A stretch of 64,000 nt of DNA from Nematostella vectensis. Lineage: Eukaryota > Cnidaria > Anthozoa > Actiniaria > Edwardsiidae. Under the pieces are notes generated by a model. That model did no database searches. It had not been told where the DNA came from and worked only from the letters and a program-made list of their open reading frames with translations. Below, one piece after another: positions 13,250 to 26,364 of this stretch (position 1 is its first letter; each line of letters begins with the position of its first letter). The position numbers were made by a program, and so were the translations under genes. Location of the stretch: assembly GCF_932526225.1 (NCBI RefSeq), contig NC_064037.1, positions 15,624,601 to 15,688,600 on the forward strand, read 5' to 3'.

Positions 13250-13271
13250 CCGTGGCCACCTTGACAGTTTT
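13250..13271 (-). repeat. Inverted copy of intronic 77-mer core in PHF12 3' flank
   Basis: CCGTGGCCACCTTGACAGTT here is the reverse complement of the core of the three intronic units at 10861-11090. It starts about 37 nt after the stop codon, so is probably in the 3' UTR. Confidence 0.7.
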
Positions 13272-13449
13272 AGAGCACGGGAAGCGTACTGTTTGATTGC
13301 CATGAACTTCACTAGCCAATCAGCGCGGTGGTTCAGTGCGCATCAGAACACGGCAGAACACTCCTTGTTATTGAGTTTGTGTTAACCAAGCATGCTAAAT
13401 TTCTCTTGTCTGTCTTGGTGGCCACGATAGTTTGACTTTGTCTGAACAA

Positions 13450-13870
13450 CGTTTTTGTCATGAAGATGGTGCATTCTTTTATGATATCGTGTAAACGGTG
13501 CTTAATTTCGTGATATCGTGTAGACGATGCATTATTCAATGATATCGTGTAAACGGTGCATAATTTCATGGTATCGTGTGAACGATACATAATTTTATGA
13601 TAACGTGTAGACGGTGCATTTTTTTTTCATGATATCGTGTAGACGGTGCATTCTTTCTTGATAGCGTGTAAACGGTGCATTCTTTCATGATAGCGTGTAA
13701 ACGGTGCATAATTTCATGATATCGTGTAGATGGTGCATAATTTCATGGTATCGTGTGAACGGTGCATAATTTCGTGATATCATGTAGACGGTGCATTATT
13801 TCATGGTATCGTATAAACGATGCAATATTACATTATATCGTATAAATGGTGCATTATTTTTGTAACATAA
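13450..13870 (+). repeat. 29-30-nt minisatellite downstream of PHF12
   Basis: About 14 degenerate units of TGATATCGTGTAAACGGTGC plus an AT-rich spacer (ATAATTTCA or similar). It starts ~240 nt after the PHF12 stop codon and may lie in the 3' UTR or the flank. No open frame of interest. 13870-15690 holds no recognisable gene. Confidence 0.9.
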
Positions 13871-15689
13871 TAGCTTCGAGGCCTTTTATTCAAACAATTT
13901 CTGTGACATAAATGTACATATGTTTTAAAAATTAAGGTTTTTATCACCGCTTGTGAACCTAAGTACATGCTTCGAATGCGTTCTTCTCACCTATTTAATT
14001 TCTACACGGTGGTTATTTATTCGTTTTATGGATTTTAACCCCCTCCAGTAGGTTTCAACGATTTGGGTTTGCGTGAGCCAAGGCGGTCCAGCCATTCTTG
14101 GACCCAAGCCTTTTCTGCATAAAATGATCGAGGAGGCATTGAACCAAGGATGTTATTGTTTGGTTAGTGACGTCATCCCTTGATTAATGATAGCGTATCA
14201 AAGTAGATCTCTAGAAGACAACGGATGCAAACATACCATCCCATTTTATTTGCATTATAAAGTAACCCAGATATCACTATATAAATGGACCACAGCAATA
14301 TTTGTGTAAAATTTGATATCATGTTTTCACGCCCTGGATTTGACTGACTGGTTCCATAGCGAAATGTCCACATTACCCCACGCTCAACACCTCGGACCCT
14401 ATATAGGGTTGAGCCTTTAGGTACTCTCCTGTATTTAGCTCGTTGTGCTACGTACAATTTCTCGAATAAAAGACTTGATACGTAAGACATGTTGTGCTTA
14501 TTGGCTCCTCTACTAAGCATTAGGCGTATACACTGTTGTCCTCAAAGTACACTTATCTTGTCAGCAAAACCTTTTGTTAGTTTTTTCATGATATATTGGA
14601 AAGCACACAATGTATATAAAAACTCGAAATAATTATTTTTTATCATTTTATTTTTTATTTTTATTAGATAATTTATTTACCAAATGCAATCGAAAATATC
14701 GCTTTTATCTTTTTTATTCGGTAAAACAGCAGGTGAAAATGGATGCTTTTTCACACTTTGTTAGGATAACAAAATAGCGGCTGACAGATGATGTTTAAAC
14801 CTCCGCAGAAACTAAACAGTATATATCCTTGTTTACAATCTGACTCCAAATCTTCAGCAATTTCTTTTATGAAACACTGTAGACGGCCCGTGCGAATAAG
14901 AGGGCGTGGTATTGAGAAGAGTCGACTAGGAGTAAAATACGTCCTCCATATCTTCCTCATAACATGAAAGTTGATCCCCAAAATACTGAAGAAAAAAAAC
15001 GCTCACCCCCACCTCGAAAAAATGTTCAAAGACGCCTCCCTTGATCCCGATCACTTCCTTTCCCAAGTGGTGCTTAGCTTGTGAGCACGGTCTGAAATCT
15101 AACTTAGACTTTGGATACTGGTTGTAATACCGAGGAGCAGAAGTTTCTAGGCGCGATGACGAGGCGGCGGGGAGGCTTGAGGATAGAAAAGGAGGGAGAA
15201 GACAACTTCTCGCTCCTTTCTCTTCTCTCGCCCCCTACCCCCCTCACCCCCTCCGCAGGCCCACGTTATCTCGCGCCTGTGACCCCGATCGACGCCCTAG
15301 GTTCCCGAGGATGTTCTAGTAGTATGACCACTTGTTCAAACAAGTCGAAATTAAGCGGGGGCACTGGGAGCATGTGCCCCCCTCCCATAATATCATAAAC
15401 AATTATAAGGAAATGACCAGAAGGGTGAGGTTAGCCCCCCCTTCATCTTACGTGACATGCTGCTACGGCGACTCTGGAAACAGAAGATCATGCAAAGAAT
15501 ACGTTCTTCCGTAAGTATGTATATGTATATATATATTTTTTACAATCATTCCTCTCAGTAAGCCGGATCAGAGATTCCAGATTTTTGTTAAAACTTAGAA
15601 ACGTAGTCTTCCGCGCATTAGAAACGTCGAGTCGTTTTAGTAAAAAACAATGAAGCTGAACATTGACCAATCAGAAGTAATGTTATGAT

Positions 15690-15854
15690 CTCAGTAGCCA
15701 ATCAGCGCGCGATTTTTCGGTTGGGTCAAGAGCGTGATCCATGAGGGATCAAATGCAAAGCGAGCACTTCGCGCCAATTGACCTTCCCTCACATAGCTCC
15801 GTGTCTTCGTAGAATTTATACAGATAGTAGTTTTATAATATATATCATAACGAC
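15690..15854 (+). promoter_or_regulatory. Likely 5' flank of the KHDRBS-like gene
   Basis: A CCAAT motif (AGCCAATCAGCGCG near 15698) lies ~150 nt before the start codon at 15855. No TATA box is obvious. The promoter role is inferred from position only. Confidence 0.4.
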
Positions 15855-18800
15855 ATGGAGTCGGAGCCAAACTATCTACAAGACCTTCTAGCTGAAAAAG
15901 AAAGCTTAGACCCGTCATTTATCCATTGCATGAGGCTTTTAACATCGGGTAAGTTAGATCAGGCGCACTCGAGCAAAACTGCATGCATTCCTTCACCAGT
16001 TTGCTTACAAAACAATCAATCCTATGATCATTGAGCCAAACTCTCAGGTACTTAATTCATCCGCTAGATTTTCTTCATATTAATTTCAGATTTGGGTAGC
16101 GATTAGTCATTAAAATTGGGTCTTTGAGGCAGGTTTTTTAATGAATACATAACCAGGCTCGCTTGATGAATGCGTGAGCTGAAACTTGTCTTTACATCTT
16201 AGTTCGTTCGGCATGTATTCTCTGTAAATACCCACCAAAACTCCACATTAAAAGGAATTTCTCATTATCATCTGCGGCCAGAAGAAATTTATATTTCACT
16301 TTCACATTTAGACTCTTAAATTGATTAAAATTTTTAGAAAGAAAAAACCAAAGACATCGCATTCACATTTCACAACTCGGCGATTTTTGATTGATGAAAG
16401 ATCATTTTTGTCATCTTAAATTTCTCCCTCCTTCTCGAATTCTTTCACGAAACGTTCAAGTACTCAGTCGCTGAAACGTTATTTCTACTATCCGCATTAA
16501 AACTTTCCATCTTGTCCACAAAATAACAAACATTTTCTTAAAGCCTGGCGTCTTTGTGATGTGTCCGCCATGTTTTCGTCCTGATTTCTAAATGTTGGTC
16601 TTTCTCGGTCAAATCTGCATTTTATATCACATTGTGGTCAATTTTTCCATAAAAGCATTGATAAAAATGCTAAAAATGAGAGGTTAAATGTTATGGTGGT
16701 GAAAGTTAGGATAGGGTCCTGACTATCTGTTGTCTGTCTATTGTTTCCCCATTTTGTATTTTCCCTGCTGTTTATTCGAATATTAATAATTACTTAAAAA
16801 TGCACGATCCATTTTGCTATAGATATGGCTGTTTATCCTCATTATCCCATCCTCCAGATTACTTTTTTTGAAGCTTTGTATTGATATGAAATAAATTGCC
16901 CCTCAACACCGCTAACAAGGCCTTGTATTCTTGAACTTTATTTATAAAACCACTCATTTGTAAACTTTTACTGCAGAGCTAATTTATCACCGTAAAAGAC
17001 GGAATAAAGTTAGATAATAATACGATTCGAGAGAGATGCTATATAGTATCCTTTTCGAGTTGAACAAGGTTTTGCTAGTATGGTGATGGTCAATTCGAGT
17101 ACAATAAAATTTAGTGTAACTTGGACCATAGGAATACAGCACTAGAGATGCATCCTAGCGGAACAATGCAAATGCTGAAGTTATTGTATGCTACGACCCA
17201 GGGATTTTATTGGAATGCTATATAATCCTTAAGATTAGAATATATTGCATTCAGGTATGAGAGTGTACCATCTGTTTATCAATAAAGCATGCAATTTCAA
17301 ACTAACCCAAGTAGGAGGTATTGTTAGGCCTCAGATAATTGCTCACCATACTGTACCTAATTTGGCATTGCCCTAGATACTTTCCCATGATAAAAGGGTG
17401 TTATACTTTTATTTATAGGGCAGCATTCAAATTGATATAAAAATATATTGTGCAATTGAGGCCTTGTTTTGTTTAAAATGCTACAAATGTTTGGGACATT
17501 GATAGCAATAGACTAACCATCATCTCTGGCCCAAAAACAAAGACCAAATTTAGACTGCTAGAGATTAGGGCAGATCTCCTGGTAATTCTGAAGGCGTTAC
17601 ATCAGTGCCAATATAATGGTTATGTTTGTAGAAATCAACAGGGTCCAAAGTGGCGGCACGCTTGTGATGTCCCCCATGTCTGAAGATGAAAAAGCAAAAA
17701 ATGGAGAGAAGGGAGAAGGCAGTGAAGAGGACCCACTTGTAGAAGGGGGACAACGCCCTCCTAGGGAGCGACGTGAGCCTAGACAATGGAGAAGGCCCTT
17801 TCCCACTGAGGAAGGCAAACTATACAAGCCTGTTAAATTATCAGAGAAAGTCTTTATCCCAGTTAAAGACCACCCGAAGGTATTATAATATGGGGGAGTT
17901 TTTCCTATTTGTTCATTGCCTGTTGAGTCATTCCCAGATACAATGAATAGTGGAACAGCATTATCACACCCGAGAGACCAAAATTGGTTTAGTTAGTAAG
18001 GAATTTTAGGTCATATAATAGAAACAAGTCAAATACTCAGAGTTAGTTCAAGATAGTGGGAAATAAGAGTTGGCCAAGTTTTAGTTATTATGCTTCCACT
18101 GTAACTGTTGATGATCTGTGATATGAAACACTCTATTCCAGTTTAACTTTGTTGGCAAGTTGCTTGGCCCCCGTGGCAACACATTCAAGCGGCTGCAGAA
18201 CAGCACTGGCACCAAGATGTCAATATTGGGCAAGGGTTCCATGAGAGACAAAGAAAAGGTATGTGGCTCTACACTGCTAGGCTACCATGCTAGCCACATT
18301 CCAATGTCGCAACTAGTACACAACTCCCAACACCATAAGGGAGTGTTCATTAAATACACTGAGGGGGGAGGGGGGAGATATTAAGGGGGGGGGGCTCCAA
18401 AAATTTGTTACCACCAAAAGGGGTGCTCTGAAAAAAAGGTCTTAACGGAAAAAGAAAGAAAATTTTGGGGTTCTATAAGGTGGAGCACTGAAAAAATGTT
18501 AACAATGAATGGGGGGGCTCTGAAATTTATGGGTGTCTTGAGTAAAAATACCCCCCCCCCCCTCAGTGTATTTAATGAACACTCCCTAAAGTAGCCATCC
18601 TTCATTCAGCAAACATGGCGAATGGCAGTTAATAATCTAGATCTTATTGGTACAAGGGCAAAAGGAAGAGCGGCCCTCTAGTAATGATTATTGTATTTTA
18701 TATGATGGGGGTTCGGCTTGGAGATAGTAAAGAACTAAAGACCCTTCCTCTGCTGACAAAATGTATTACAGGTGATAATAGCATTTGATGCAACATTGTC

Positions 18801-21800
18801 ACTCTATTGTTTTTGTTATGTTTATAATGATAGAGTAATAACTTTCTGTATGATTTCTCAGGAGGAAGAATTGCGTGCTACTGAAGACCCCAAATATGCC
18901 CACTTGGGTGAGGAACTTCATGTGCTGATTGAGGTGGAGGCACCCCCGGGTCAGGCACACGCCCGTCTTGGCATCGCCATAGAGGAGATAAAGAAATACC
19001 TGATCCCAGTAAGCTCACAGCATTTATCTTGTATGAAAAGTGACTGCTAAGAACCCTGGCCCGTGTTGCCTTTTCTTGTGACTGTGTTGGCACACTAGCT
19101 GTAAACTGTGTGGAATAGTCAATATCAGTTCTAAAGGGGAGTGTGTATGGATCTATGTTAGCACCATTAATGAACTAAAGACAAGAAAGTATTCTCAATC
19201 AACTTGTTTTTATCATTTCAAGGAGATGAACGATGAGATTCATCAGGAACAAATGAGAGAAATGGCTATCCTCAACTCAATAGAAGACACCAACAACAAC
19301 CCAGCACCTCCCCAGGCAGCACAACCCTTACCAACACCCACCGCGCGAGGGAGACCCAGGCCACGCCCTATTGCTGCCACACCAGGCCACCCACTAGGGA
19401 TACCTGTAAGCCGAACTGGACCCCCTATTGGCATGAGACCCAGAATCTCGCACCACCACCAGACGCTTACTGCAGCTGCCAGGTCTGCGGCAGGGCTGCC
19501 GTCGTCACCAACACTTGCACAGCCTGCACCTAGAGCGCAGGCTCCACACGCAGGAGATCCTTATGTAAGTTGCCCAGGAGATGCAAGCATTGTATTATAA
19601 TGCACTAGTCATTTGAAACCCCCACCCCCATGGTCCCTGGGAAGTGTGGGGTTTATGTGTGGGCTTAGAGCACTTTTGAACAAGAATTTTTCCAGAGGGT
19701 GTGGGGAAATTGTCCCCACCATGGGGGCTTGGGGACAAATGAATAACATCACAAATGTACTTTGCAAAAGTCATGTCAGTTCCTGGTTTGAGACTCTTTC
19801 TCTTCTGTAGCAAGCAATCCCATTTATCAGCGTGTGGCAAGCTGCATGGTGAAATGTGCAAAAACGAACATGAATGATAACTAATGGCAGATGAAGATTA
19901 TTTATTTTTAATTTTTTTTTATAACTGTTATCTTCATAGTTATTAGTACAAATTTACTCTCCAAAATGTACTGGCTTTGAAAGATTAAGGCTTATTTCAG
20001 ATAACTTGTTGTCAGGAGTTGCCTATAGTTTGCATCCCGAGGGGTAGGGGCATTTGACTGCTGTTTTGTACAGGGTGAAAGTCTAATCCCCCACCCTTCC
20101 CCGGGACCATGGGGGTTTCAATTGACTAATGCATAAAAATGCAGTACTGTTCATACTGTTCATAAAAACATATTTTTTTATAGTGTTTTTATAGTTGGAA
20201 CAACATGCTATATCAAGACCAAGGTTTAAGTTTGTTGCGTCTGATTATTAAAATGATAAAGTACATTAATAATTGTACGACCCCAGTTATAATTTTAAGA
20301 AGATGCCTATTCTGTAAAGTGGTTAATGGGTGATTGTCATACTGTCCTTTCATACCATATGAGTTCCTAATTGCCACTTAATCAAGATCAAAATATGATT
20401 TCATTAAACTTTTTATAACTAAAAATGCTTTTCAGCTATAAATATTATTGTTTGGTTGATGCCAAATGACTTCTTAATTGTCACTGTAATGTTAATTTTA
20501 TTGAACATTTGATCTTTGTAATGCTGTGCAATTATAGATATATTGCTTATTATTCATATAACAAAGCTGGACGTTTTAAACTGTAAATATTATCGGTTGA
20601 TATGACATGTTAATCTAGGTTATGCAACAGTTGATTATTCCAGATCAGACGCACCATCTGGAGCGTCTACCCATTCATGTAAGTTTTGCAAACTAAACAT
20701 GCTCGCTCCTAAAACTCTTTTCTAACCAAATATCAATAAATACTTTAAAAATAATACATATTAATACTTAAAAATTATACTCTAAACATATAGAATAGAA
20801 GTCTTTCTAACAAAAAAGGCTCATCTACTGTTTAATGGTCTCCCATCTGTTTGTTTTTTTACAAAATGACAATTTGTTTAAAAAAAGATTTAGGTAAGAC
20901 CTTCCCAAATGTGAGTGTTTTTTTTTTCCTATTGATTAATATGCCCTATACACCACAATCTCTGGGGGTGGGGGGTGGGAGATCAATGTTTGTTGCTGGG
21001 TTTAAGGTTTTCAAATGAGATTTACAACAAATGCTATATAGGGAAGTTCAAAGAGATTGATGATGGAGTGATCAATCACATGAATGTGAATTCATTTTTT
21101 ATAGGCATTTCAAATGGTTTTTGATTTTTCATAGCAAGCATACAATGATATATGTCCACAGGCCCTTGAAATATAAAATATAACAATTTTAGTTTCCTTA
21201 ACAGCTTGAGAAACTTTTTATGCATTTGTCATTGTAGTACTTTGTGCAAGTATATTAAGTAATTGTGTAATGTTCATATTTCTGATTGAACAGGAGACCT
21301 ACGACCCCACATATGCTGCGTATGAGGCTGCTTACGCTGAGGCGGAGTAAGTAGAGCCTGGATAACCAGCTTCACCAGCACTGCTGGCCCCCATTGTTGA
21401 CACTTCTTGTACTCCATGTTAGGAGGTGCTGCAGACCAGTTTGCCATTATTCTTTTTCTTGTGGTCAACCAAGCCAGGCAGTGCCAGCAGAAGAGAATGT
21501 TAGGAAAATCAATGCGATCAGCAAATTTTCTCAAAGATTGCATGGGCTTCTGATTTTCAATGTTCAAAGGACTTCAACTGCAGATTTTTCTTTGTTTGCT
21601 TGTTTTAAAAATGTATTTTTGAACACATCCTGAGTAATCTAGTCTCAAATACGACCTTTAGCTGTTGACATTTAGATCTGCCTCACTCCAACTACTCAAC
21701 ATCTAACATGTTTATTACTCTATAGCGATGTCCAGTACTATGACTATGGGCGTGGTCCCGCCGAGATCTATGAGACGGCCTACCCAAGTAAGTAATGAGA

Positions 21801-22442
21801 ACCAAGCATTTAATCTTAGGATGTCTTTAAGTGTTTTTTTTTTTTTTTAAACTAAATCATCTTCCTTACGTGGTATAATAGCTTTTTTAATATCTTTGAA
21901 GCGAGTAAAGCTTTTGAGAAATTGGAAGTTAATACTTGTCAAATGCATATTTTAAACTTGAACTTTTAAATGTTCTGTTTATGTTAAAAGCTTGTTTGCG
22001 TTGAATAACAGATCTAGCTCCTCATTGATGTATTTTCGAAATGGCTTCTTGGTGATAAAGCGCTAGATAATGCTTAAATACTCTTAGGGGTTTCATTAGG
22101 CCCCAGCGGCCGGCGGAAGCACCAGCTATTTTTCGCCAAGTGTCGGCTACTTTTTTTTAAAGTTGACTTAAGTGTTCTTTGAACTAAAAAGATAAATGAC
22201 TTCCACCCCCTACTTATCAATCTCCACTGCTTATTGTGAAAGTTAATGAAAGCCCTGACTCTTTTGGCTCACTTACCCTTATTACAAGTAAATCACTATA
22301 AAAAGTTTGCTTTTCTAATCATCTAAATTGTGTATATAAATTCCTTGTTCTAGCTGCTGTCAGACTTCAGCCCACTGGCTACAAGACACCTCAACTTAGG
22401 CCAGCAAAGAAAGTTGCGCGTGAAGCTACTTTGCCATATTAA
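15855..22442 (+). CDS. KHDRBS: STAR-family KH RNA-binding protein, Sam68/KHDRBS-like, complete
   Basis: Exons: 15855-15948, 17632-17879, 18142-18258, 18862-19008, 19223-19564, 20619-20678, 21294-21346, 21726-21787, 22354-22442 (TAA). Phases all join to give 403 aa. Residues 1-35 are a QUA1 dimerisation segment ([12 protein letters not shown] matches Sam68). A charged linker with Arg-rich patches follows. The KH domain (about 107-202) has [23 protein letters not shown] and the DPKYAHL segment of the Sam68 subfamily. After it come a Pro/Ala-rich tail, a Tyr-rich segment ([19 protein letters not shown]) and a short basic C-terminus. Family members bind A/U-rich RNA in the nucleus and control splicing; the Tyr-rich tail in Sam68 is a kinase/SH2 target. 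Exon 20619-20678 is 60 nt with both ends in phase 0, so it could be a cassette. Orthology to a particular vertebrate paralogue cannot be assigned. Confidence 0.96.
15949..17631 (+). other. KHDRBS intron 1, no feature recognised
   Basis: AT-rich sequence of 1.7 kb between the QUA1 exon and the second exon. No exon, element ends or tandem repeat were identified. Confidence 0.6.
18339..18596. mobile_element. MITE with TAA target duplication (Harbinger-like)
   Basis: Terminal inverted repeats of ~26 bp (GGGAGTGTTCATTAAATACA and its reverse complement, continuing ACTGAGG) flanked by TAA at 18336-18338 and 18597-18599. The inside is G/C-homopolymer-rich and noncoding. TAA (TWA) duplications are typical of PIF/Harbinger and ISL2EU elements. 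Located in the intron after the first KH exon of the KHDRBS-like gene. Confidence 0.85.
19601..20133. mobile_element. MITE-like element with ~40-bp inverted ends
   Basis: TGCACTAGTCATTTGAAACC at the left and GGTTTCAATTGACTAATGCA at the right are inverted, and the match continues inward through the CCATGGTCCC segment. It lies in the intron after exon 19223-19564. No open frame of note. Confidence 0.75.
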
Positions 22443-25400
22443 AGCGATTTACATAAATGATCACCTGGCACTATTTTTATAGCCACTTTTATATGTTTTT
22501 GGTCTAGAACAGAACTTATGACCATGGGTCACTCTTGTTAGGGCGTGGGAAGTAAGTTATAGTGATTTCTTAGTTGTTTACAGCAAGTCATTGCCTACAG
22601 TAATTTAAAATGGAATTGCCTTCTGATTAAACTTTCCATAAAAAATATATTCTATATGACTAGTCCCATAAAATATCACAAGATGATCTGGAATTATCCT
22701 CCTAAAACTCTCTCCTAAACTTTACTTAAATAAGCCTTATTAAAACCACACACCTGATAATCACAAATAAATCACATCTGATAAATCGTAGGTAGTTTAT
22801 ACTTGTGTTCTTGCCACATATCACCATCTTTACTCAGTGCACAAGGAAATAAACTTATTAAGAATACTAATAACTTAACCCTTTCCCCTGTTGATGATTT
22901 ATAGAGATGTGTGTTTTATGATAGGGCTAATAAAGTTTTATGGTTCTTTTGAGAGAAACCTATTGTAAAATTGCTTAACTGCCTTTATGATTATTGAATA
23001 ATTAATAAAGAAGTGAACAATTAAAAATGTGTTGTTTTCCTAAACAAATCTAAATTTAAACTACCTCTAAAAACGTTGTATCTAATATTTGTCTTACCCA
23101 GATGCAGGTTTTAATGCAGCAACAGTCTGCAAGTTTAATACTAAATTCCTGAATAACTTTCTCACTTGTCCCAAATCTAAATTTGAATAAGGCCTGAAAT
23201 ATTAAATTATAAAACCATTGAAAACTCTACAGATATAAAATATTAAAGGCATCAGAAGGCATTCGCAAGTAAAACCTGGATGTGTTCTAACCGAGTTTCA
23301 GCATTTTCAATAAGAGTATTTTAATAAGATGACAGTCTTGTACAATTAGTCATCTAGCGTTTGTAAACATATTTTTGTATTGAGATTGATTTTTCTAAGG
23401 AAAAGGATATTTTTGACAATTCCTATCTTTTGTATTCATACTACTCATAGAAATAAAGGAATCGAAGTTGTTGCTTGTTTTGTAAAGAATTTAATTTGTT
23501 TCCATGATAAATTATGTTAATCCAGCGTAGAATTCAGGCAGTTGGTTAAGTGTCGGGCCAAATCATGCAACAAGGAATCCGACATCAATATCGAGGAGTT
23601 AGCTATTTGTAAATTTCTTCTGTTTTCTAAATGGTATATAAAAATCGCTTGAAACACTAACAGAACAATGTAACAAATGACAGTTATTCTACCAAGATAT
23701 GTAAAAAACCTACAATTGGACTTAAAGACACTTAAATTATTTAAGCATGTGATTTAGAAATTTTGTGCCCTTGCCTTTTTGCCTGATATGGCTCGTGTTA
23801 GAATTGAAAATTGTGATATAAGTTTAGCTGGGATAAATAATTATCTAAGATTTCTAGCTTTGATGAAATGATAGTTCCCTAATGTTTGTAATATTTTTTT
23901 TCCGCCATGTTCTTTAAATAATTGTTCTTATAACTTGTAATCATGAATCTCTTAAGTTTGACTTCTAAATCAATCTAAGGAGACGCCAAGTGGGAATGTG
24001 CTTTCGATAATCATGTCAACTGATCACTCTTAAAAGGATTCACCTTTGAATAAGAACCTTGATCTGCGCAGTCCTTGATGAATGCACTGAGCATTCAATA
24101 ACTGAGTCTCACTTGAAGCAGTAAATATCAACGTTAAACTGGACTGGGAGCTTAGGTTAAACACAGAGGGATGTGTGTCAGCGTATCTCCAAGGTAAAAT
24201 ATAACTTGAAGGGATCAGATACTAATTCTACTTGTTGATTAATCCTTTTCACAGTTCCCTGTGGTATCTTAACTAAGCCTTTATTTATGAGTGAGGTATT
24301 TATTGGCTAGACATTGTTAGGGAACACTTTTGAGAGCCTTAGTCTGCCACCCATTCGTCATTGACATATTATGTGATGAAATCTCCAATCCATTTGCTAG
24401 GATGCCAAAATTGTAGCTACAGTATGTAACGGTCTCTGACACATGCTTTTTTGTCGTCCTAACAAACCATTTCCATTGGCTGATTAGGAGAAGCTTTTGT
24501 GCTGTTTGTTAGGGACTGACAGTCAAATGTGCAAGGTTAAGCGTCCCACCCCCATCCCCCCCTACCCCCCTAAAGCCGATTATTGAGTTCATTCAAAATC
24601 TTGTTTGATTATTTCCTGAGAAGATTTTATTCTTGAAACGAGTTTTCGAATTTTTAAAGCAAACCTTGATAATATGGATAAGACTTTGTTGTTGTTTTAT
24701 ATTTGAATCGAGACCTATTTTACCCCATTATCAATCACTCAAGCCTTTTGTTGCTTGGCTAAGAAACAGTAGTTGGAATTTTGTCCTATTTGTTGAGATG
24801 TCATACAGAACACGACGAACCAAAAGAAAAGTGAGTCTATTCGAAAATTGGAAAACCTTTTTTCAAAAATGGAAAGTTCTTTGCAAATAATCAAATGAAA
24901 TTTCAACTAATAATGATAATAGGCTTTAGGGGGGCCACGCTTGGCCTGGTTTGACTCTACACTATACATAATGAGCAGACTGGCTTCCTGATGATGACTT
25001 TGATCCCTCTCCAAATTACACAGGGGACAGTGAATAGGAGTATAACTAAAGTCTCTAAGGAATTTGAAGAGCCTCTTTCTCTTTAACATTTTCTTACCTC
25101 TAACTTGTCTCACTTTCTCTAATCACAACTCCTTATCAAAAAGGACTGCTAAATTGTGAACTGCCACTTAGTAGTAGCTATAATTAAAAACATTAAATCT
25201 TAACACTCACTACTTTTAAAATAAATCTGCACAGTTTCATCTGACAATACAAGAGACCATCACATTTGAATAATATCCCTATTTTTTCTTTTATAGTTGT
25301 GAAAAGAATAAAGCCAGAGAGGTGATAGTACAAATGTTGGCCAACAGAGATTTGTGGACCCTCTAGGTGTGCCCAAGGTCAACCACAGCACAGTACAGCA

Positions 25401-26364
25401 AGGGTAAGTTTATCTGTTCATACCCTCTGAGACTGTTTAGTGCACTAGAAGATCTACAGGGCGATATTGCCAATTACACCCCAAGAACTTCATAAAGACC
25501 TTTTTTGGAGTTTTTGAAGTGTGATAAACATGTCCATAAGATATTACATTGCTTCTCAATTGGAATGTAAAACTACCTCTGTCATTTGAAAATCTTAAAG
25601 CTAAGTGTTGAAAACACCCCACCCTTCCTTTCCGGGGCCCCCTCCTCTTTCCCTTGAATCAATGACCTCCACTCAAGTAAGCAAAGGAATTTTTACACTG
25701 CTATGTGTATCATCTTTGATGCCACTGATCTAATGGAAAGCTCTGTCCTTCTTTCTTCAGTTGTTGCCAAGAAGCAAGGCCATTGCCAAGTTTTTCGTTA
25801 AGTTCTGACGTTTCAGCAGAATCTAGTGTATTGTTGCCACCGGAATTCGAAAACCATGTCTTGCCTGCAAACACAGTATACCCAATTGCAAAACTGAACA
25901 ATATTCAAATCTATTTCTGTAGACTGTTTTACCAGAAATTCCAGGAATTTCATTCTATAGCAGACGTAATAAGTCGTTTAAATGATAGAAAAATAAGGAT
26001 CAGAGATCTTTCCGTATGTGATATGGTTTTGTGTTAAATTTTGAAAGCCATTTAGAAATTTAAAAAGTATTTCATAAAAACAACCGTCTAAACCAATCAA
26101 AGTTTGATATTTTCAATATTGTATCTCAAACAACAAAACATTGATTGGTCAAAGCAGTTTGATTAGGTGCTATTTACAGACAAGAAATTAATTTGGATTC
26201 TTTTCGGTTGCAAAACAAGGAATTTTTTAACGTATGCCTTAAACTGGATTGAAGGCTCTGTACAGAAAATAGTTTTACTCGTTTGATCTTGGTATTCAGG
26301 ACGAAATATGTCATTTTTGCAATTTTTTGTCTCTTCTATTCATGGAATCACATGATTATTAGCT
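22443..26364. other. KHDRBS 3' UTR and gene-poor spacer
   Basis: AT-rich sequence after the stop codon. AATAAA-type signals occur near 23004 and 23453 and could end the transcript. Farther on, no protein-coding exon was recognised. A segment near 25298-25401 is bounded by a pyrimidine-rich TAG and a GTAAGT, so a noncoding or UTR exon is possible but unsupported. Confidence 0.5.

Noticed and set aside
18160-18384. Reading of the first KH exon through its donor as a longer protein
   Set aside because: A GTATGTGG donor at 18259 and a phase-matched next exon at 18862 give the conserved KH domain; the extension runs into a MITE.
25783-26037. 84-codon + frame and its antisense partner
   Set aside because: A pyrimidine-rich AG lies upstream, but there is no recognisable protein and no matching exon before or after.
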